DNA of 16,810 bases from an uncultured Dyadobacter sp. (GCA_937880795.1 CALGRQ010000231.1:1-16810), one strand, 5' to 3'. Positions 7,702 to 15,012 are shown, counted from the first letter of the stretch. The notes: generated from the sequence alone by a model not told the origin. Made by a program: numbers and translations.

Positions 7702-8271
7702 ATGAATATTTCCAAGATTGAAGGACCAGATCTGAATAGAGACAGAGAACAGGAATTTGAAATGGTCTTTAAGAAACATTTCAAAAGTCTTCATTCCTAT
7801 GCATGTACCATTGTTAAGGACGAGGTAATGGCAGAAGAAATGGTGCAAAACGTTTTTTGCAGACTGTGGGAGAAAACGGATCAAATTCAAATTAGGGAGT
7901 CGGTGAGCGGGTATCTCTACCGATCGGTTTATCACGAAAGTCTTAATTATTTAAAGCACCTAAAAGTTCGGGAAGCGTATCAGACCTATTCATTAAATCA
8001 AATGGAAACGCATGACAGTAGTACCCATCAGTTAGAACTGAAAGAATTGGAAGAGCGCCTGGATGTTGCCTTGAAGGAGCTTCCGGAGAAATGCCGTACC
8101 ATTTTTCATATGAGCCGATTTGAGGAATTGAAATATCAGGAAATTGCTGACAGGCTTGATATACCCTTGAAAATGGTAGAAAATCAGATGGGTAAAGCGC
8201 TTCGGTTGTTGCGCATGAAGTTGGTCGATTTTCTGCCTGCTTCTATTTTGTTATTTTTTCTTGGACATTAA
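7702..8271 (+). CDS. ECF RNA polymerase sigma factor (Bacteroidota FecI-like type)
   Basis: The 189-residue sigma factor has region 2 near residues 19-85 (FEMVFKKHFKSLHSYACTIV, then AEEMVQNVFCRLWEK and SGYLYRSVYHESLNYLK). Region 4 covers about 115-172 (LKELPEKCRTIFHMSRFEEL, KYQEIADRLDIPLKMVENQM). The hydrophobic tail FLPASILLFFLG is common in Bacteroidota sigma factors paired with FecR. It should be held inactive by, or need, the FecR protein encoded 17 bp downstream, and direct polymerase to the STN-repeat gene and others. I chose ATG 7702; a TTG at 7696 in frame would add two residues and is less likely. It heads a three-gene operon ending at 10967. Confidence 0.92.
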   Translation: MNISKIEGPDLNRDREQEFEMVFKKHFKSLHSYACTIVKDEVMAEEMVQNVFCRLWEKTDQIQIRESVSGYLYRSVYHESLNYLKHLKVREAYQTYSLNQMETHDSSTHQLELKELEERLDVALKELPEKCRTIFHMSRFEELKYQEIADRLDIPLKMVENQMGKALRLLRMKLVDFLPASILLFFLGH

Positions 8272-8288
8272 ACAGAACGATCGTGAAT

Positions 8289-9266
8289 ATGGAAGCTAAT
8301 GAAATGATGGATGATCTTCTGGTTAAATTAATGCTTGGGGAGGCTACCGAGGAGGAGCATAAACGTGTGACTGAGTGGCTAAAAGAGAAGCCGGAAAATG
8401 AGCGATACTATGCGCATTTTAGGTTAATATGGTCGCAAAGTAAGGAGTTAGCCGTGAATAGTACAGTGGATGAAAATGAAGCCTGGAAGCGTTTTAAAGT
8501 AAGAACAGATAAGGAGCCTGTGGCTGCTGTGGTACCGTTAAATAAATGGCGAAGCTGGTACAGCATTGCAGCGGCAATACTGGTTTTAGTGGGAGTAGGA
8601 GGGGTAGGATATTTAGCGATGATTAAAAAAAGTGCTTCTGAGTATTTGACGGTAAAGTCCGATGCGAGGGCCGTAGTAGATACCCTGCCCGACGGATCGG
8701 TAGTTACCCTGAACAGGCGGTCATCTATTGCGTATTCGGAAGATTTTAATGATGGGGAAACACGAGCTGTTACTTTGACGGGGGAAGCGTTTTTTGATGT
8801 AAAGCCAGATAAAAGTAAACCGTTTGTCATTAAGATCAACGATGTTACAGTTCGGGTATTGGGTACATCGTTCAATGTGAAAGGGAATGATCGGCAGACC
8901 GAAGTGATTGTGGAAACTGGTCGCGTTGAGGTTGGTAAAGCGGATAAAACCATTCAGATTAATCCACAGGAGAAGGTGACTGTGGGCAAGGATGATATGG
9001 AACTTGAGAAAGAAACAAGCAATAATGATTTGTATAAGTATTACCGAACAAATGAGTTTGTTTGCAAAGATGTAAATCTACCGGATTTGGTGGAGCGTTT
9101 AAATGAAATTTATCAGGCCAAGATTGTCATTGAAAACGAAAAGCTGAAAAACTTACGCATCAATACAACCCTACGGCAGAAATCGCTGTCAACGGATTTA
9201 CATGTGATCGGACAAACTTTTGATATAAAAGTAGAATATCGGGGAGATTCGATCGTACTTAAATAG
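8289..9266 (+). CDS. FecR family anti-sigma factor
   Basis: The 325-residue protein has a cytoplasmic N-terminus with an anti-sigma-like segment (about 6-60: MLGEATEEEHKRVTEWLKEK and YAHFRLIWSQSKEL). One membrane helix follows (about 90-112, SIAAAILVLVGVGGVGYLAM). The periplasmic FecR domain (about 120-218) contains DTLPDGSVVTLNRRSSIAYS, LTGEAFFDVKPDKSKPFVIK and VLGTSFNVKG. The C-terminal DUF4974-like domain is at about 254-325 (FVCKDVNLPDLVERLNEIYQ onward), which in this group contacts the STN domain of the partner. It passes a periplasmic signal to the sigma factor. A GTG at 8283 in frame would add two residues; ATG 8289 is preferred. The STN gene starts 15 bp after its stop, supporting a dedicated partnership. 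Confidence 0.93.
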   Translation: MEANEMMDDLLVKLMLGEATEEEHKRVTEWLKEKPENERYYAHFRLIWSQSKELAVNSTVDENEAWKRFKVRTDKEPVAAVVPLNKWRSWYSIAAAILVLVGVGGVGYLAMIKKSASEYLTVKSDARAVVDTLPDGSVVTLNRRSSIAYSEDFNDGETRAVTLTGEAFFDVKPDKSKPFVIKINDVTVRVLGTSFNVKGNDRQTEVIVETGRVEVGKADKTIQINPQEKVTVGKDDMELEKETSNNDLYKYYRTNEFVCKDVNLPDLVERLNEIYQAKIVIENEKLKNLRINTTLRQKSLSTDLHVIGQTFDIKVEYRGDSIVLK

Positions 9267-9281
9267 ATCTAATCTTTTCGG

Positions 9282-10967
9282 ATGAATTTGCATAAATGTA
9301 TACTACTCAGCATCGTACTACCGGGTATTCTTTGGATAGCCGGTAGTTTCTCGTTGGTGCATGCACAAAAACTGCTCCATAAATCTGTAAGTGTTTCGGT
9401 TAGTCAGCAACCGGTAGCACAGGTGCTCCATTCCATAGAGAAGCAAGGTAAATTCTATTTTTCGTACAACAGTGATGTAATTCCGGGCGATAGTTTGGTT
9501 ACTTTTTCCGCATATAATCAACCGCTACATCTTGTCCTGGACGGATTACTGAGCGGACGTTATTTGTATAAAGAAACCGGTGAATACATAATTTTGCAGC
9601 GTGCACCTGTGGAGAAGTACTTTCTGGTAACCGGCCATCTTGAAGACCAGGAAACAGGCAAACCAGTGGATTATGCGAGCGTTTATTCAAAATCACTCCT
9701 GGTGTCAACCCTCTCGAACGAAGACGGCTCCTTTCGCTTGAAAATGAAAGACCCCGTATTCCCCATGCGTGTGAGTGTCAGTAAAATTGGATACGCCGAC
9801 ACAACGATTTTGATAAATACAGGAAAAGAGCGAAGGTGGGATATAACACTGGTTCCTCGTGCTGTTGATCTGGATGAGGTGGTCGTATACAATTCAGGAG
9901 CGGACCGAACCTGGTTGGCCCGGCTGTTTGTGTCGTCTCAATTGCGTAGGCAAAGTCGTAATATAGGTAAGTTCTTTGTGGCGTTACCTTATCAGCTTTC
10001 TCTGACACCCGGGCTAGGTACGCATGGACGAATGAGTGGGCAGGTGACGAACAAGGTGTCGTTGAATTTGATAGGGGGGTATACTGCCGGCGTTAATGGA
10101 GTGGAGTTGGCCGGTGTGTTTAATATTTCGAGAAGTAGGGTGCGCGTAGTGCAAATGGCCGGCGTTTTCAACATTGTATCAGGTGCGGTAAAAGGTGTAC
10201 AAATGGCTGGCGTGCACAATAAGGTTATGGAGTCAGTAACGGGCTTACAAGCGGCAGGTGCTTTTAATAAGGTGAGCAATGGTATGAGGGGTGTACAAAT
10301 GGCTGGGGCGATCAATCAGGTTCAGGGAAGTGTTTCCGGGTTGCAAATGAGCGGATTGGCGAATGTGGGAAAGGAAAAGGTAAGTGGGTTGCAGTTGGGT
10401 CCAATCAATTATGCTAAAAACCTGCAAGGTGTGCAAATAGGGGTTGTGAATATAGCCGACAGTTCCTCCGGATATAGTTTTGGTTTAATAAATATTACAA
10501 AGAAAGGCAAAGGAAGTGTGTCTCTGCTAGCCAATGAGCTTGTGCCGGCAAATATCGTTTGGAAAACAGGAAGCCGACATATATATAGTTTACTCAGCGT
10601 GGGAACCGGAATGAGTAGTTCGGCAAAGGCGGTTGTATATGGCTTTGGTTTTGGTAAAGATTTTCGCGTGGGCAAGATATTAACCTTGTCCCCTGAATTG
10701 GTGAGCCACACTGTATATACCGGTCATAGGGACAAAATGATTGGCATTTACCGTTTACAATCGTTATTGGATGTGCGCTTGGCTAAAAACATTTCAATAT
10801 CAGGAGGACCAGCCATAGCGATTTCACCAGATAAAAATCTGGAATCTGCTCGTGGTTTTAAGGATTTTCCTCCCACTACCTATGTGAATTTTGATATAGG
10901 CAGTAAAACCGCAGGTTGGCTTGGTTGGCAGGCTGGTATAAGTTGGAACTATGGTTCGGTACTGTAA
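9282..10967 (+). CDS. STN and carboxypeptidase-regulatory-like protein with 16-residue surface repeats
   Basis: This 561-residue protein has four parts. A signal peptide covers about 1-28 (LVHAQ). An STN domain covers about 35-107 (VSVSQQPVAQVLHSIEKQGK, FYFSYNSDVIPG, LLSGRYLYKETGEYIILQ). A carboxypeptidase-regulatory-like domain covers about 115-192 (VTGHLEDQETGKPVDYASVY, then VSKIGYADTTI) and ends in the LDEVVVY linker normally found before a SusC plug. There is no TonB plug or large receptor barrel. Instead residues 273-390 hold about eight repeats of G-h-Q-h-x-G-h-x-N, the first seven exactly 16 residues apart. A C-terminal ~170-residue beta-rich domain follows. The protein probably sits in the outer membrane and signals through its STN domain to the upstream FecR. 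The repeats resemble those of LA_2272-type surface proteins of Leptospira, from memory. It shares the repeat and C-terminal domains with the gene at 13102. Confidence 0.85.
   Translation: MNLHKCILLSIVLPGILWIAGSFSLVHAQKLLHKSVSVSVSQQPVAQVLHSIEKQGKFYFSYNSDVIPGDSLVTFSAYNQPLHLVLDGLLSGRYLYKETGEYIILQRAPVEKYFLVTGHLEDQETGKPVDYASVYSKSLLVSTLSNEDGSFRLKMKDPVFPMRVSVSKIGYADTTILINTGKERRWDITLVPRAVDLDEVVVYNSGADRTWLARLFVSSQLRRQSRNIGKFFVALPYQLSLTPGLGTHGRMSGQVTNKVSLNLIGGYTAGVNGVELAGVFNISRSRVRVVQMAGVFNIVSGAVKGVQMAGVHNKVMESVTGLQAAGAFNKVSNGMRGVQMAGAINQVQGSVSGLQMSGLANVGKEKVSGLQLGPINYAKNLQGVQIGVVNIADSSSGYSFGLINITKKGKGSVSLLANELVPANIVWKTGSRHIYSLLSVGTGMSSSAKAVVYGFGFGKDFRVGKILTLSPELVSHTVYTGHRDKMIGIYRLQSLLDVRLAKNISISGGPAIAISPDKNLESARGFKDFPPTTYVNFDIGSKTAGWLGWQAGISWNYGSVL
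10098..10451 (+). repeat. 48-bp-period coding repeat (GVQMAGVxN units)
   Basis: Repeat units begin at residues 273, 289, 305, 321, 337, 353 and 369 (exact 16-residue steps), then 383. Cores include GVELAGVFN, VVQMAGVFN, GVQMAGVHN, GLQAAGAFN, GVQMAGAIN, GLQMSGLAN, GLQLGPIN and GVQIGVVN. At DNA level units share blocks such as ggtgtacaaatggctgg. Invariant Gly, Gln and Asn with alternating hydrophobics suggest short beta hairpins stacked as a solenoid or barrel wall. Confidence 0.85.
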
Positions 10968-10985
10968 CGGTTAACTTGTAAACAA

Positions 10986-11019
10986 AATAGGCCAGAAGTG
11001 CACTGCACGCTGACCTATT
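10986..11019. terminator. Imperfect hairpin between convergent genes
   Basis: AATAGG at 10986-10991 pairs with CCTATT at 11014-11019, continued by CA/TG after one mismatch. A second self-complementary core (GTGCA-CTGCAC) lies inside. It sits between the convergent STN-repeat gene and the BclA-like gene. The T-run is weak (CAATTTTAT), so confidence is modest. Confidence 0.4.
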
Positions 11020-11081
11020 CAATTTTATGATGGCGTAGATTTGTTAGTATAATAAAAATCAGATCTCGATCTCCATAAAAT

Positions 11082-11758
11082 TTACTGCAAACGAACAACA
11101 GACAGATAAGCATCCCCTGCAAGGGTGGCTATACCTATCATACCCGCGAATTGGAGTTGTAAGGTAGATCCTGCCGGTAAGTCGGCTATTACACTGGAAT
11201 GGAAGCTATTGGTTGCAACTAATGAGGATGATACAGATCCAGAAAGAGGCGAGCCGTTTAGGGTTATTCTGGATGACATCAGAAGTGAAGCGGTGGTATT
11301 GGCTTTGTAGGATATTTGTAGCGGCCAGCATGGGTAACGGTAAGGATCGTATTACCTCCTGTCATTGAAAATCCGTCTCCTAAGTTGTGTGCGTTGGGGA
11401 GATTCACTACACTTCCACCTAAAATGACAGTTATCGTCGAACCGGAGGTATTGGCTACATAAGCACTTTTCCCAGCTGGTGTGGCTGTATCGGCAGTCGT
11501 GGTCAAACGCCCCCATCCTGCACTGGAATAATAATAGAAGCCCGATTGATTGTTTGTTTGAAACACCAACAATCCCTGTGCCGGCGATACAATGGCTTCT
11601 CGCTCAGCTTGGGTCATTCTAGGAGTAAGGAGACCCTTTGTTGTTGACTGTATTTCCAATTGAGAAGAGGCATCAGGGGTGGTAGTCCCTATACCGACCT
11701 GTGCACGGGAAAATGTTACAGTGAAGGCAATCAGCAAAGTGCTTAACAACACCTTCAT
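11082..11758 (-). pseudogene. BclA-like surface protein, frameshifted by one base
   Basis: Two minus-strand frames join into one gene. The N-terminal part has a signal peptide (MKVLLSTLLIAFTVTFSRAQ) and then VGIGTTTPDASSQLEIQSTT, TPRMTQAEREAI and a GLLVFQTN segment, the standard opening of Bacteroidota tail-fibre-like surface proteins. The C-terminal part (TTASLLMSSRITLNGSPLSG to GDAYLSVVRLQ) looks like a BclA C-terminal jelly roll. They are split near 11315-11317, where a T run on the + strand appears one base short. Adding one T turns RYKYPTKPIPP into RYKISYKANTT and restores a single frame of about 225 residues. I chose the start at 11758 because it opens the signal peptide; the frame is open to 11812. 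It follows the T9SS protein gene and probably shares its transcript. The break may be a sequencing error. Confidence 0.78.
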
Positions 11759-11814
11759 ATGTGGTAGGGAAACGAGGCGATTCATATAGAATATTCTTGT
11801 CATAATCATCATGT

Positions 11815-12789
11815 TTAATGTTTGAGAATTTTGATGACCTGTTTGTGGCCATGAACGGTTTGTATCTGTACGTAATAGATTCCTGTGGGGTATTCTTTCA
11901 TGCTAACCTCTTGACCCATTTTTGGTTTGGAGAGTTGGAAAAGCATTTTACCTGAATAATCAGCCAAGACCAGCTTAGCAAGATCGACACTGGATCCTAT
12001 GCGCAGTTTATCTGTTACCGGATTGGGGTAAACGGTTAATAATTGAACCTCGGTTATGCGCAGATTACGTATACCGCTGTATGCATACTTACCATTTGTG
12101 TCCATCATCTTGAGTCGATAGTAATGGGTACCTGTGCGAGGTGTAGGATCCGTAAAATGGTAATCTTGTTGTATGGTGCTATGGGTGGCCGCTTTCACCG
12201 AGCCCACTATGTTCCAATTTTTTGCATCTAAACTCTGTTGAATTTCAAAGAAGTCGCTTTGACGTTCGGTAGAAGTTTGCCAGTTTAGCGTAGCTAAATT
12301 TCCTTCATGCTTAACTTGAAAGCCAAGCAAAGTTACCGGTAAAGATCCTGCTTGGGCTGCCGATACCACGCTGAAATTTGTTGGACTGCCTAAGTTATTG
12401 GAAATGTATTTAGTTGTAGTATTAACATTGCTTCCTGAGGTTGTGATAAATGAATTGGAACCTACTGCAATTTCCAGTAAGGATTCATCATTGCCATTAA
12501 GTTCGGAGGCATTGTAGTATAAACCAAGGTTACCAGCATAGGTAAGGGGCTGGCTAAATGTATAGACTCGTGTTATTCCGTCTGGTGAACCAGGTATAGG
12601 AGTTGTAGAAATGGTAAGGTTCTGTGACGATAGAGAAAGATCAGAGGCCGGCGTTAGGGTTAAACCGTCAATCACCATTGGTGTGCTTTCCTTGAGAACC
12701 ATCCCGTTCGTGCCAACTGTAAATTGTGCATAAACTCCAAAGAACGGCGTAAGAACTAACTGACAAAATAAAAGATAACGTTTGAGCAT
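11815..12789 (-). CDS. T9SS type A sorting domain protein (secreted)
   Basis: The 324-residue protein has a signal peptide (about 1-21, GVYAQ) and a Ser/Thr/Asn-rich beta region (22-148). An FN3-like module follows at about 150-245 (LPVTLLGFQVKHEGNLATLN, FEIQQSLDAKNWNIVGSVKA, THYYRLKMMDTNGKYAYS), which often precedes a sorting domain. The C-terminal T9SS type A domain is at about 250-324, with VYPNPV, ADYSGKML, PTGIYYVQI and the basic end VIKILKH. The product should cross the outer membrane by the type IX system and be attached to or released from the surface. Residues 22-148 match no family I recognise. Its stop is just before the BclA-like gene on the same strand, suggesting a two-gene surface-protein operon. 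Confidence 0.9.
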   Translation of the reverse strand: MLKRYLLFCQLVLTPFFGVYAQFTVGTNGMVLKESTPMVIDGLTLTPASDLSLSSQNLTISTTPIPGSPDGITRVYTFSQPLTYAGNLGLYYNASELNGNDESLLEIAVGSNSFITTSGSNVNTTTKYISNNLGSPTNFSVVSAAQAGSLPVTLLGFQVKHEGNLATLNWQTSTERQSDFFEIQQSLDAKNWNIVGSVKAATHSTIQQDYHFTDPTPRTGTHYYRLKMMDTNGKYAYSGIRNLRITEVQLLTVYPNPVTDKLRIGSSVDLAKLVLADYSGKMLFQLSKPKMGQEVSMKEYPTGIYYVQIQTVHGHKQVIKILKH

Positions 12790-13101
12790 AATTTAATGAA
12801 TTTTAGATTGAGTTTATAGAAATATATTGATATGGATAAATATAAAATATATTTCAATTTTATGCGAATTTATTCTACTTATTAGTTCAATTAATTATTT
12901 AACGGTTCTGGTTTATAAAATTTACGGCGGTGAGGAGACGAATTTGATCCCTCTCAACAAGATTTATTTTCCATAAAATCTAGGGTAAGCCATTATTCGG
13001 TTGTCATTATTTTGCATACGAGCCAGATCAGTCAATGAAGGCCTGCAATGAAAGTTCAGGGCCGTATGCATTTGATTTTTTTAACAACAAATGCATTACT
13101 T
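12790..13101. other. AT-rich divergent intergenic region
   Basis: It lies between the minus-strand T9SS gene and the plus-strand repeat-protein gene. The part next to the T9SS gene (about 12820-12900) is very AT-rich. For the + gene, TTATTTTG at 13007-13014 is one base from the TAnnTTTG -7 box. No RNA gene or clear operator was recognised. The frame of the next gene is open from 13048. Confidence 0.4.
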
Positions 13102-13314
13102 ATGACAACTCAAGCGAGAAGCTATATCCAAATGCTATCATTTGGTCTACTCTTTGTTTTTATTTTTATGGGCAAGTTAATGGCCCAGGAGGATCTTACT
13201 GCTGCCGTTCATGTGGGCCTGGTTTATCCGGTTAGTTCCAACGGCAAGCAAGCGGCTAATTATACCAATCGTTTTTCTTTTCATGCAATTTCAGGGCTAT
13301 CCAAGGCCGAGACC

Positions 13315-13691
13315 GGTGTGGCTATTTCGGGTGTAGCCAATATGATCAAAGAAAACGCAAAGGGCTTTCAAATGGCTGGTGTAACCAATTTGGTAGGCGG
13401 CCATGTAGCGGGTGTACAGGTGGCTGGCGTAGCCAATGTGATCAAACAACAAGCGACAGGAGCGCAAATTGCCGGGGTGATTAATACGGCTCGCCAGGCA
13501 GAATCTGTTCAAATTGCCGGTGTTAGCAATATAACGGCCGGGGGCGCAAAAGGGTTACAACTTTCCCTACACGACGCTCTTCCGATCTATCGGGTTTTCT
13601 GAATAAGGGTGAAAACGTTTCCAATCAAGTGGCTGGTTTTATGAATATTGCAAAAAGTGTGAAGGGTATTCAACTGGCCGGCTTGATCAAT
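13315..13691 (+). repeat. GVQ-type 14-16-residue coding repeats, interrupted
   Basis: Eight units of the G-h-Q-h-x-G-h-x-N type, spaced 14-16 residues, encode the repeat domain of the second paralogue. The sixth (GLQLSGFLN) is interrupted by the adapter at 13561-13588 and is readable only after removing it. Unit sequences match those of the STN-repeat protein in pattern but are more variable in spacing. Confidence 0.8.
13561..13588 (+). other. Illumina TruSeq adapter contamination in the assembly
   Basis: All 28 bases match the 3' part of the TruSeq universal adapter; the last 20 read ACACGACGCTCTTCCGATCT. Its translation SLHDALPI is a known sign of adapter read-through in predicted proteins. 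Removing 26 net bases (for example 13564-13589 or 13561-13586) restores both the frame and the repeat consensus of the host gene. It is not a biological element. Confidence 0.96.
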
Positions 13692-14180
13692 ATCGCAGAT
13701 AGTAGTGATTACCCCATAGCCTTGCTAAACTTCGTTAAAAACGGAGAAAAATCAATCAGTCTTACTGTCGATGAGACGTTAACCGGAATGGCAACCTTTC
13801 GATCTGGTGGAAAAGTATTATATGGGATTTTAGGTTTAGGTTACAATTTTAAAGATGATAGTAAGTCGCTTTATGCAATAGAATCAGGCTTAGGGGCACA
13901 CATTCGAATTTCGGAGCGTTTTAGGGTGAATGCCGAAGTGGTGAATCAGCATTTGATGGAATTTAAGGGGGACCATTATGCGAAATATCATATACGTTTG
14001 TTACCTGCCTATCGGATGGGGCGTATAACCATGTTTGCTGGGCCCACCTTCAACTATGTCAATTATACCGAGGATAAGGGATATGGTTTTATGAATCATT
14101 ATATCTGGAGCAAACAAGGGAAAAAAGATTTCCAGGGTATTTATATTGGCGCGATGGGCGGTTTACAATTTAATTTATAG

Positions 14181-14504
14181 GCAGCACAAACCGTATAAGG
14201 AGGGAAGCGTTTCCGATCAAAATGGGACAAGTTATTTTCGTATATACTATATAGTTCCATACATAAGTTTCAGATGGTTTCCTATTGTGAACGGCGAACA
14301 AGTATATAGAGACTTTAAATATACATATAGGGTTATCCTGGATTAAACGGGACGGGAGTCGTCAAAGTGTTACAAATTCGGGCAAAGAGTAGTATTCTTA
14401 CGCAACCTAATGTCATCTAGTAATTTGCAATGTGTTGATTGTCAATGATATGTGATTTTTGGTATCATTATTTTAACAGGTTTGGCAAACCAACTTTATA
14501 TGAT
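14181..14504. other. Intergenic stretch without a recognised gene
   Basis: This 324-bp gap between the repeat protein and the CHRD lipoprotein gene holds only a short AT-rich open frame with no domain or signal peptide. No terminator with a clear T-run and no exact -7 box was seen. Frames open upstream of 14505 (from 14439) are probably 5' untranslated sequence. Confidence 0.5.
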
Positions 14505-14987
14505 ATGAGAAAATTAGCATGGATGGGTTCGTTTCTAGCGGTGATGGCACTGGGATGTAAGGACGATGACAATGGGGTGACTAATCCGCTTCCGCTCCCC
14601 GATTTAAAGGTGAGTACAACACTTTCAGGCGCTAATGAGGTACCTGCCAACACTTCTACCGGTTCTGGTTCGGTGGATGGTACCTTAAATCAGAATACAA
14701 AAATATTGAGTTTAAATATCATGTATAGTGATTCTGCCGCTGCGGATTCATCATCAGCTGACTCCGTATTTGTACCCACGGCGTGGCATATTCATAAAGG
14801 GGCTGCGGACACAACGGGTGCCGTGGTGATAAACTTTGGAACGACGTTCACTTCACCTTTTGTATTTAAAGATACGTTAACCGACGAACAGGTTGCAGAT
14901 TTGAAGGCTGGACTTTATTATGTAAATATTCATACTGCGCGTCACCCATCAGGAGAAATCAGAGGTCAGCTAAAAGCTGAGGAATAA
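14505..14987 (+). CDS. CHRD domain lipoprotein
   Basis: The 160-residue protein starts with a lipoprotein signal peptide (MRKLAWMGSFLAVMALGC, lipidated Cys18). The next residues, KDDDNG, fit the lipoprotein export signal (Lys followed by acidic residues after Cys) that sends Bacteroidota lipoproteins to the cell surface. A CHRD domain covers about 35-157, with VSTTLSGANEVPANTSTGSG, AWHIHKGAADTTGAVV, LTDEQVADLKAGLYYVNIHT and HPSGEIRGQL. The His-rich pattern HIH/NIH is typical and may bind metal; molecular function of bacterial CHRD domains is not settled. A Ser/Ala/Asp insert (SDSAAADSSSADS, 75-87) separates two strands. I chose ATG 14505 over the longer frame from 14439 because it gives a proper lipoprotein signal. 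It is followed by a strong terminator shared with alaS. Confidence 0.9.
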   Translation: MRKLAWMGSFLAVMALGCKDDDNGVTNPLPLPDLKVSTTLSGANEVPANTSTGSGSVDGTLNQNTKILSLNIMYSDSAAADSSSADSVFVPTAWHIHKGAADTTGAVVINFGTTFTSPFVFKDTLTDEQVADLKAGLYYVNIHTARHPSGEIRGQLKAEE

Positions 14988-15012
14988 AAAATAAACTCAA
15001 CGTTATCGAAAC

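Larger units (their letters stand above)
13102..14180 (+). pseudogene. GVQ-repeat surface protein, broken here by sequencing-adapter insertion
   Basis: Residues are numbered from an upstream ATG at 13048. The signal peptide ends GKLMAQ (about residue 47); I prefer ATG 13102, with 13048, 13066 and 13132 as alternatives. Repeats run from GVAISGVAN (90-98) through GFQMAGVTN, GVQVAGVAN, GAQIAGVIN and SVQIAGVSN to KGLQ. The frame then enters adapter sequence, reads SLHDALPI and stops at 13602. The same protein resumes one frame over as SGFLNKGENVSNQVAGFMN, GIQLAGLINIADSSD and a ~150-residue beta-rich C-terminal domain ending GGLQFNL. Taking out a net 26 bases gives KGLQLSGFLNKG and one open frame of about 350 residues. 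It is a paralogue of the STN-repeat protein, lacking the STN and regulatory domains. The living gene is probably intact. Cellular place is likely the outer membrane; function unknown. Confidence 0.85.

Noticed and set aside
9992..10315. Antisense open frame of about 107 codons opposite the repeat region
   Set aside because: It is a by-product of the periodic coding sequence on the + strand, with no signal peptide or domain.
10098..10451. CRISPR-like array or noncoding repeats with 48-bp period
   Set aside because: The period is a coding repeat of 16 residues with degenerate DNA copies and an intact long frame; no constant repeat/unique spacer structure.
11082..11279. Independent 65-residue gene
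   Set aside because: It lacks a signal peptide and is the jelly-roll C-terminus of the frameshifted BclA-like gene; one added base joins them.
13540..13602. Natural C-terminus ending SLHDALPIYRVF for the repeat protein
   Set aside because: These residues are the translated sequencing adapter; the true repeat consensus continues in the other frame after removing 26 bases.
13300..13700. Insertion sequence or mobile element as cause of the broken repeat gene
   Set aside because: The inserted piece is 26 net bases of known adapter sequence, without terminal repeats or target duplication.
13629..14180. Separate gene with a GTG start
   Set aside because: The frame is open upstream to the adapter and continues the repeat pattern (SGFLNKGENVSNQVAGFMN), and it has no signal peptide of its own. 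It is the 3' part of the 13102 gene.
14146..14346. Short 66-codon + strand open frame after the repeat protein
   Set aside because: It begins inside the previous gene and shows no signal peptide, domain or promoter.
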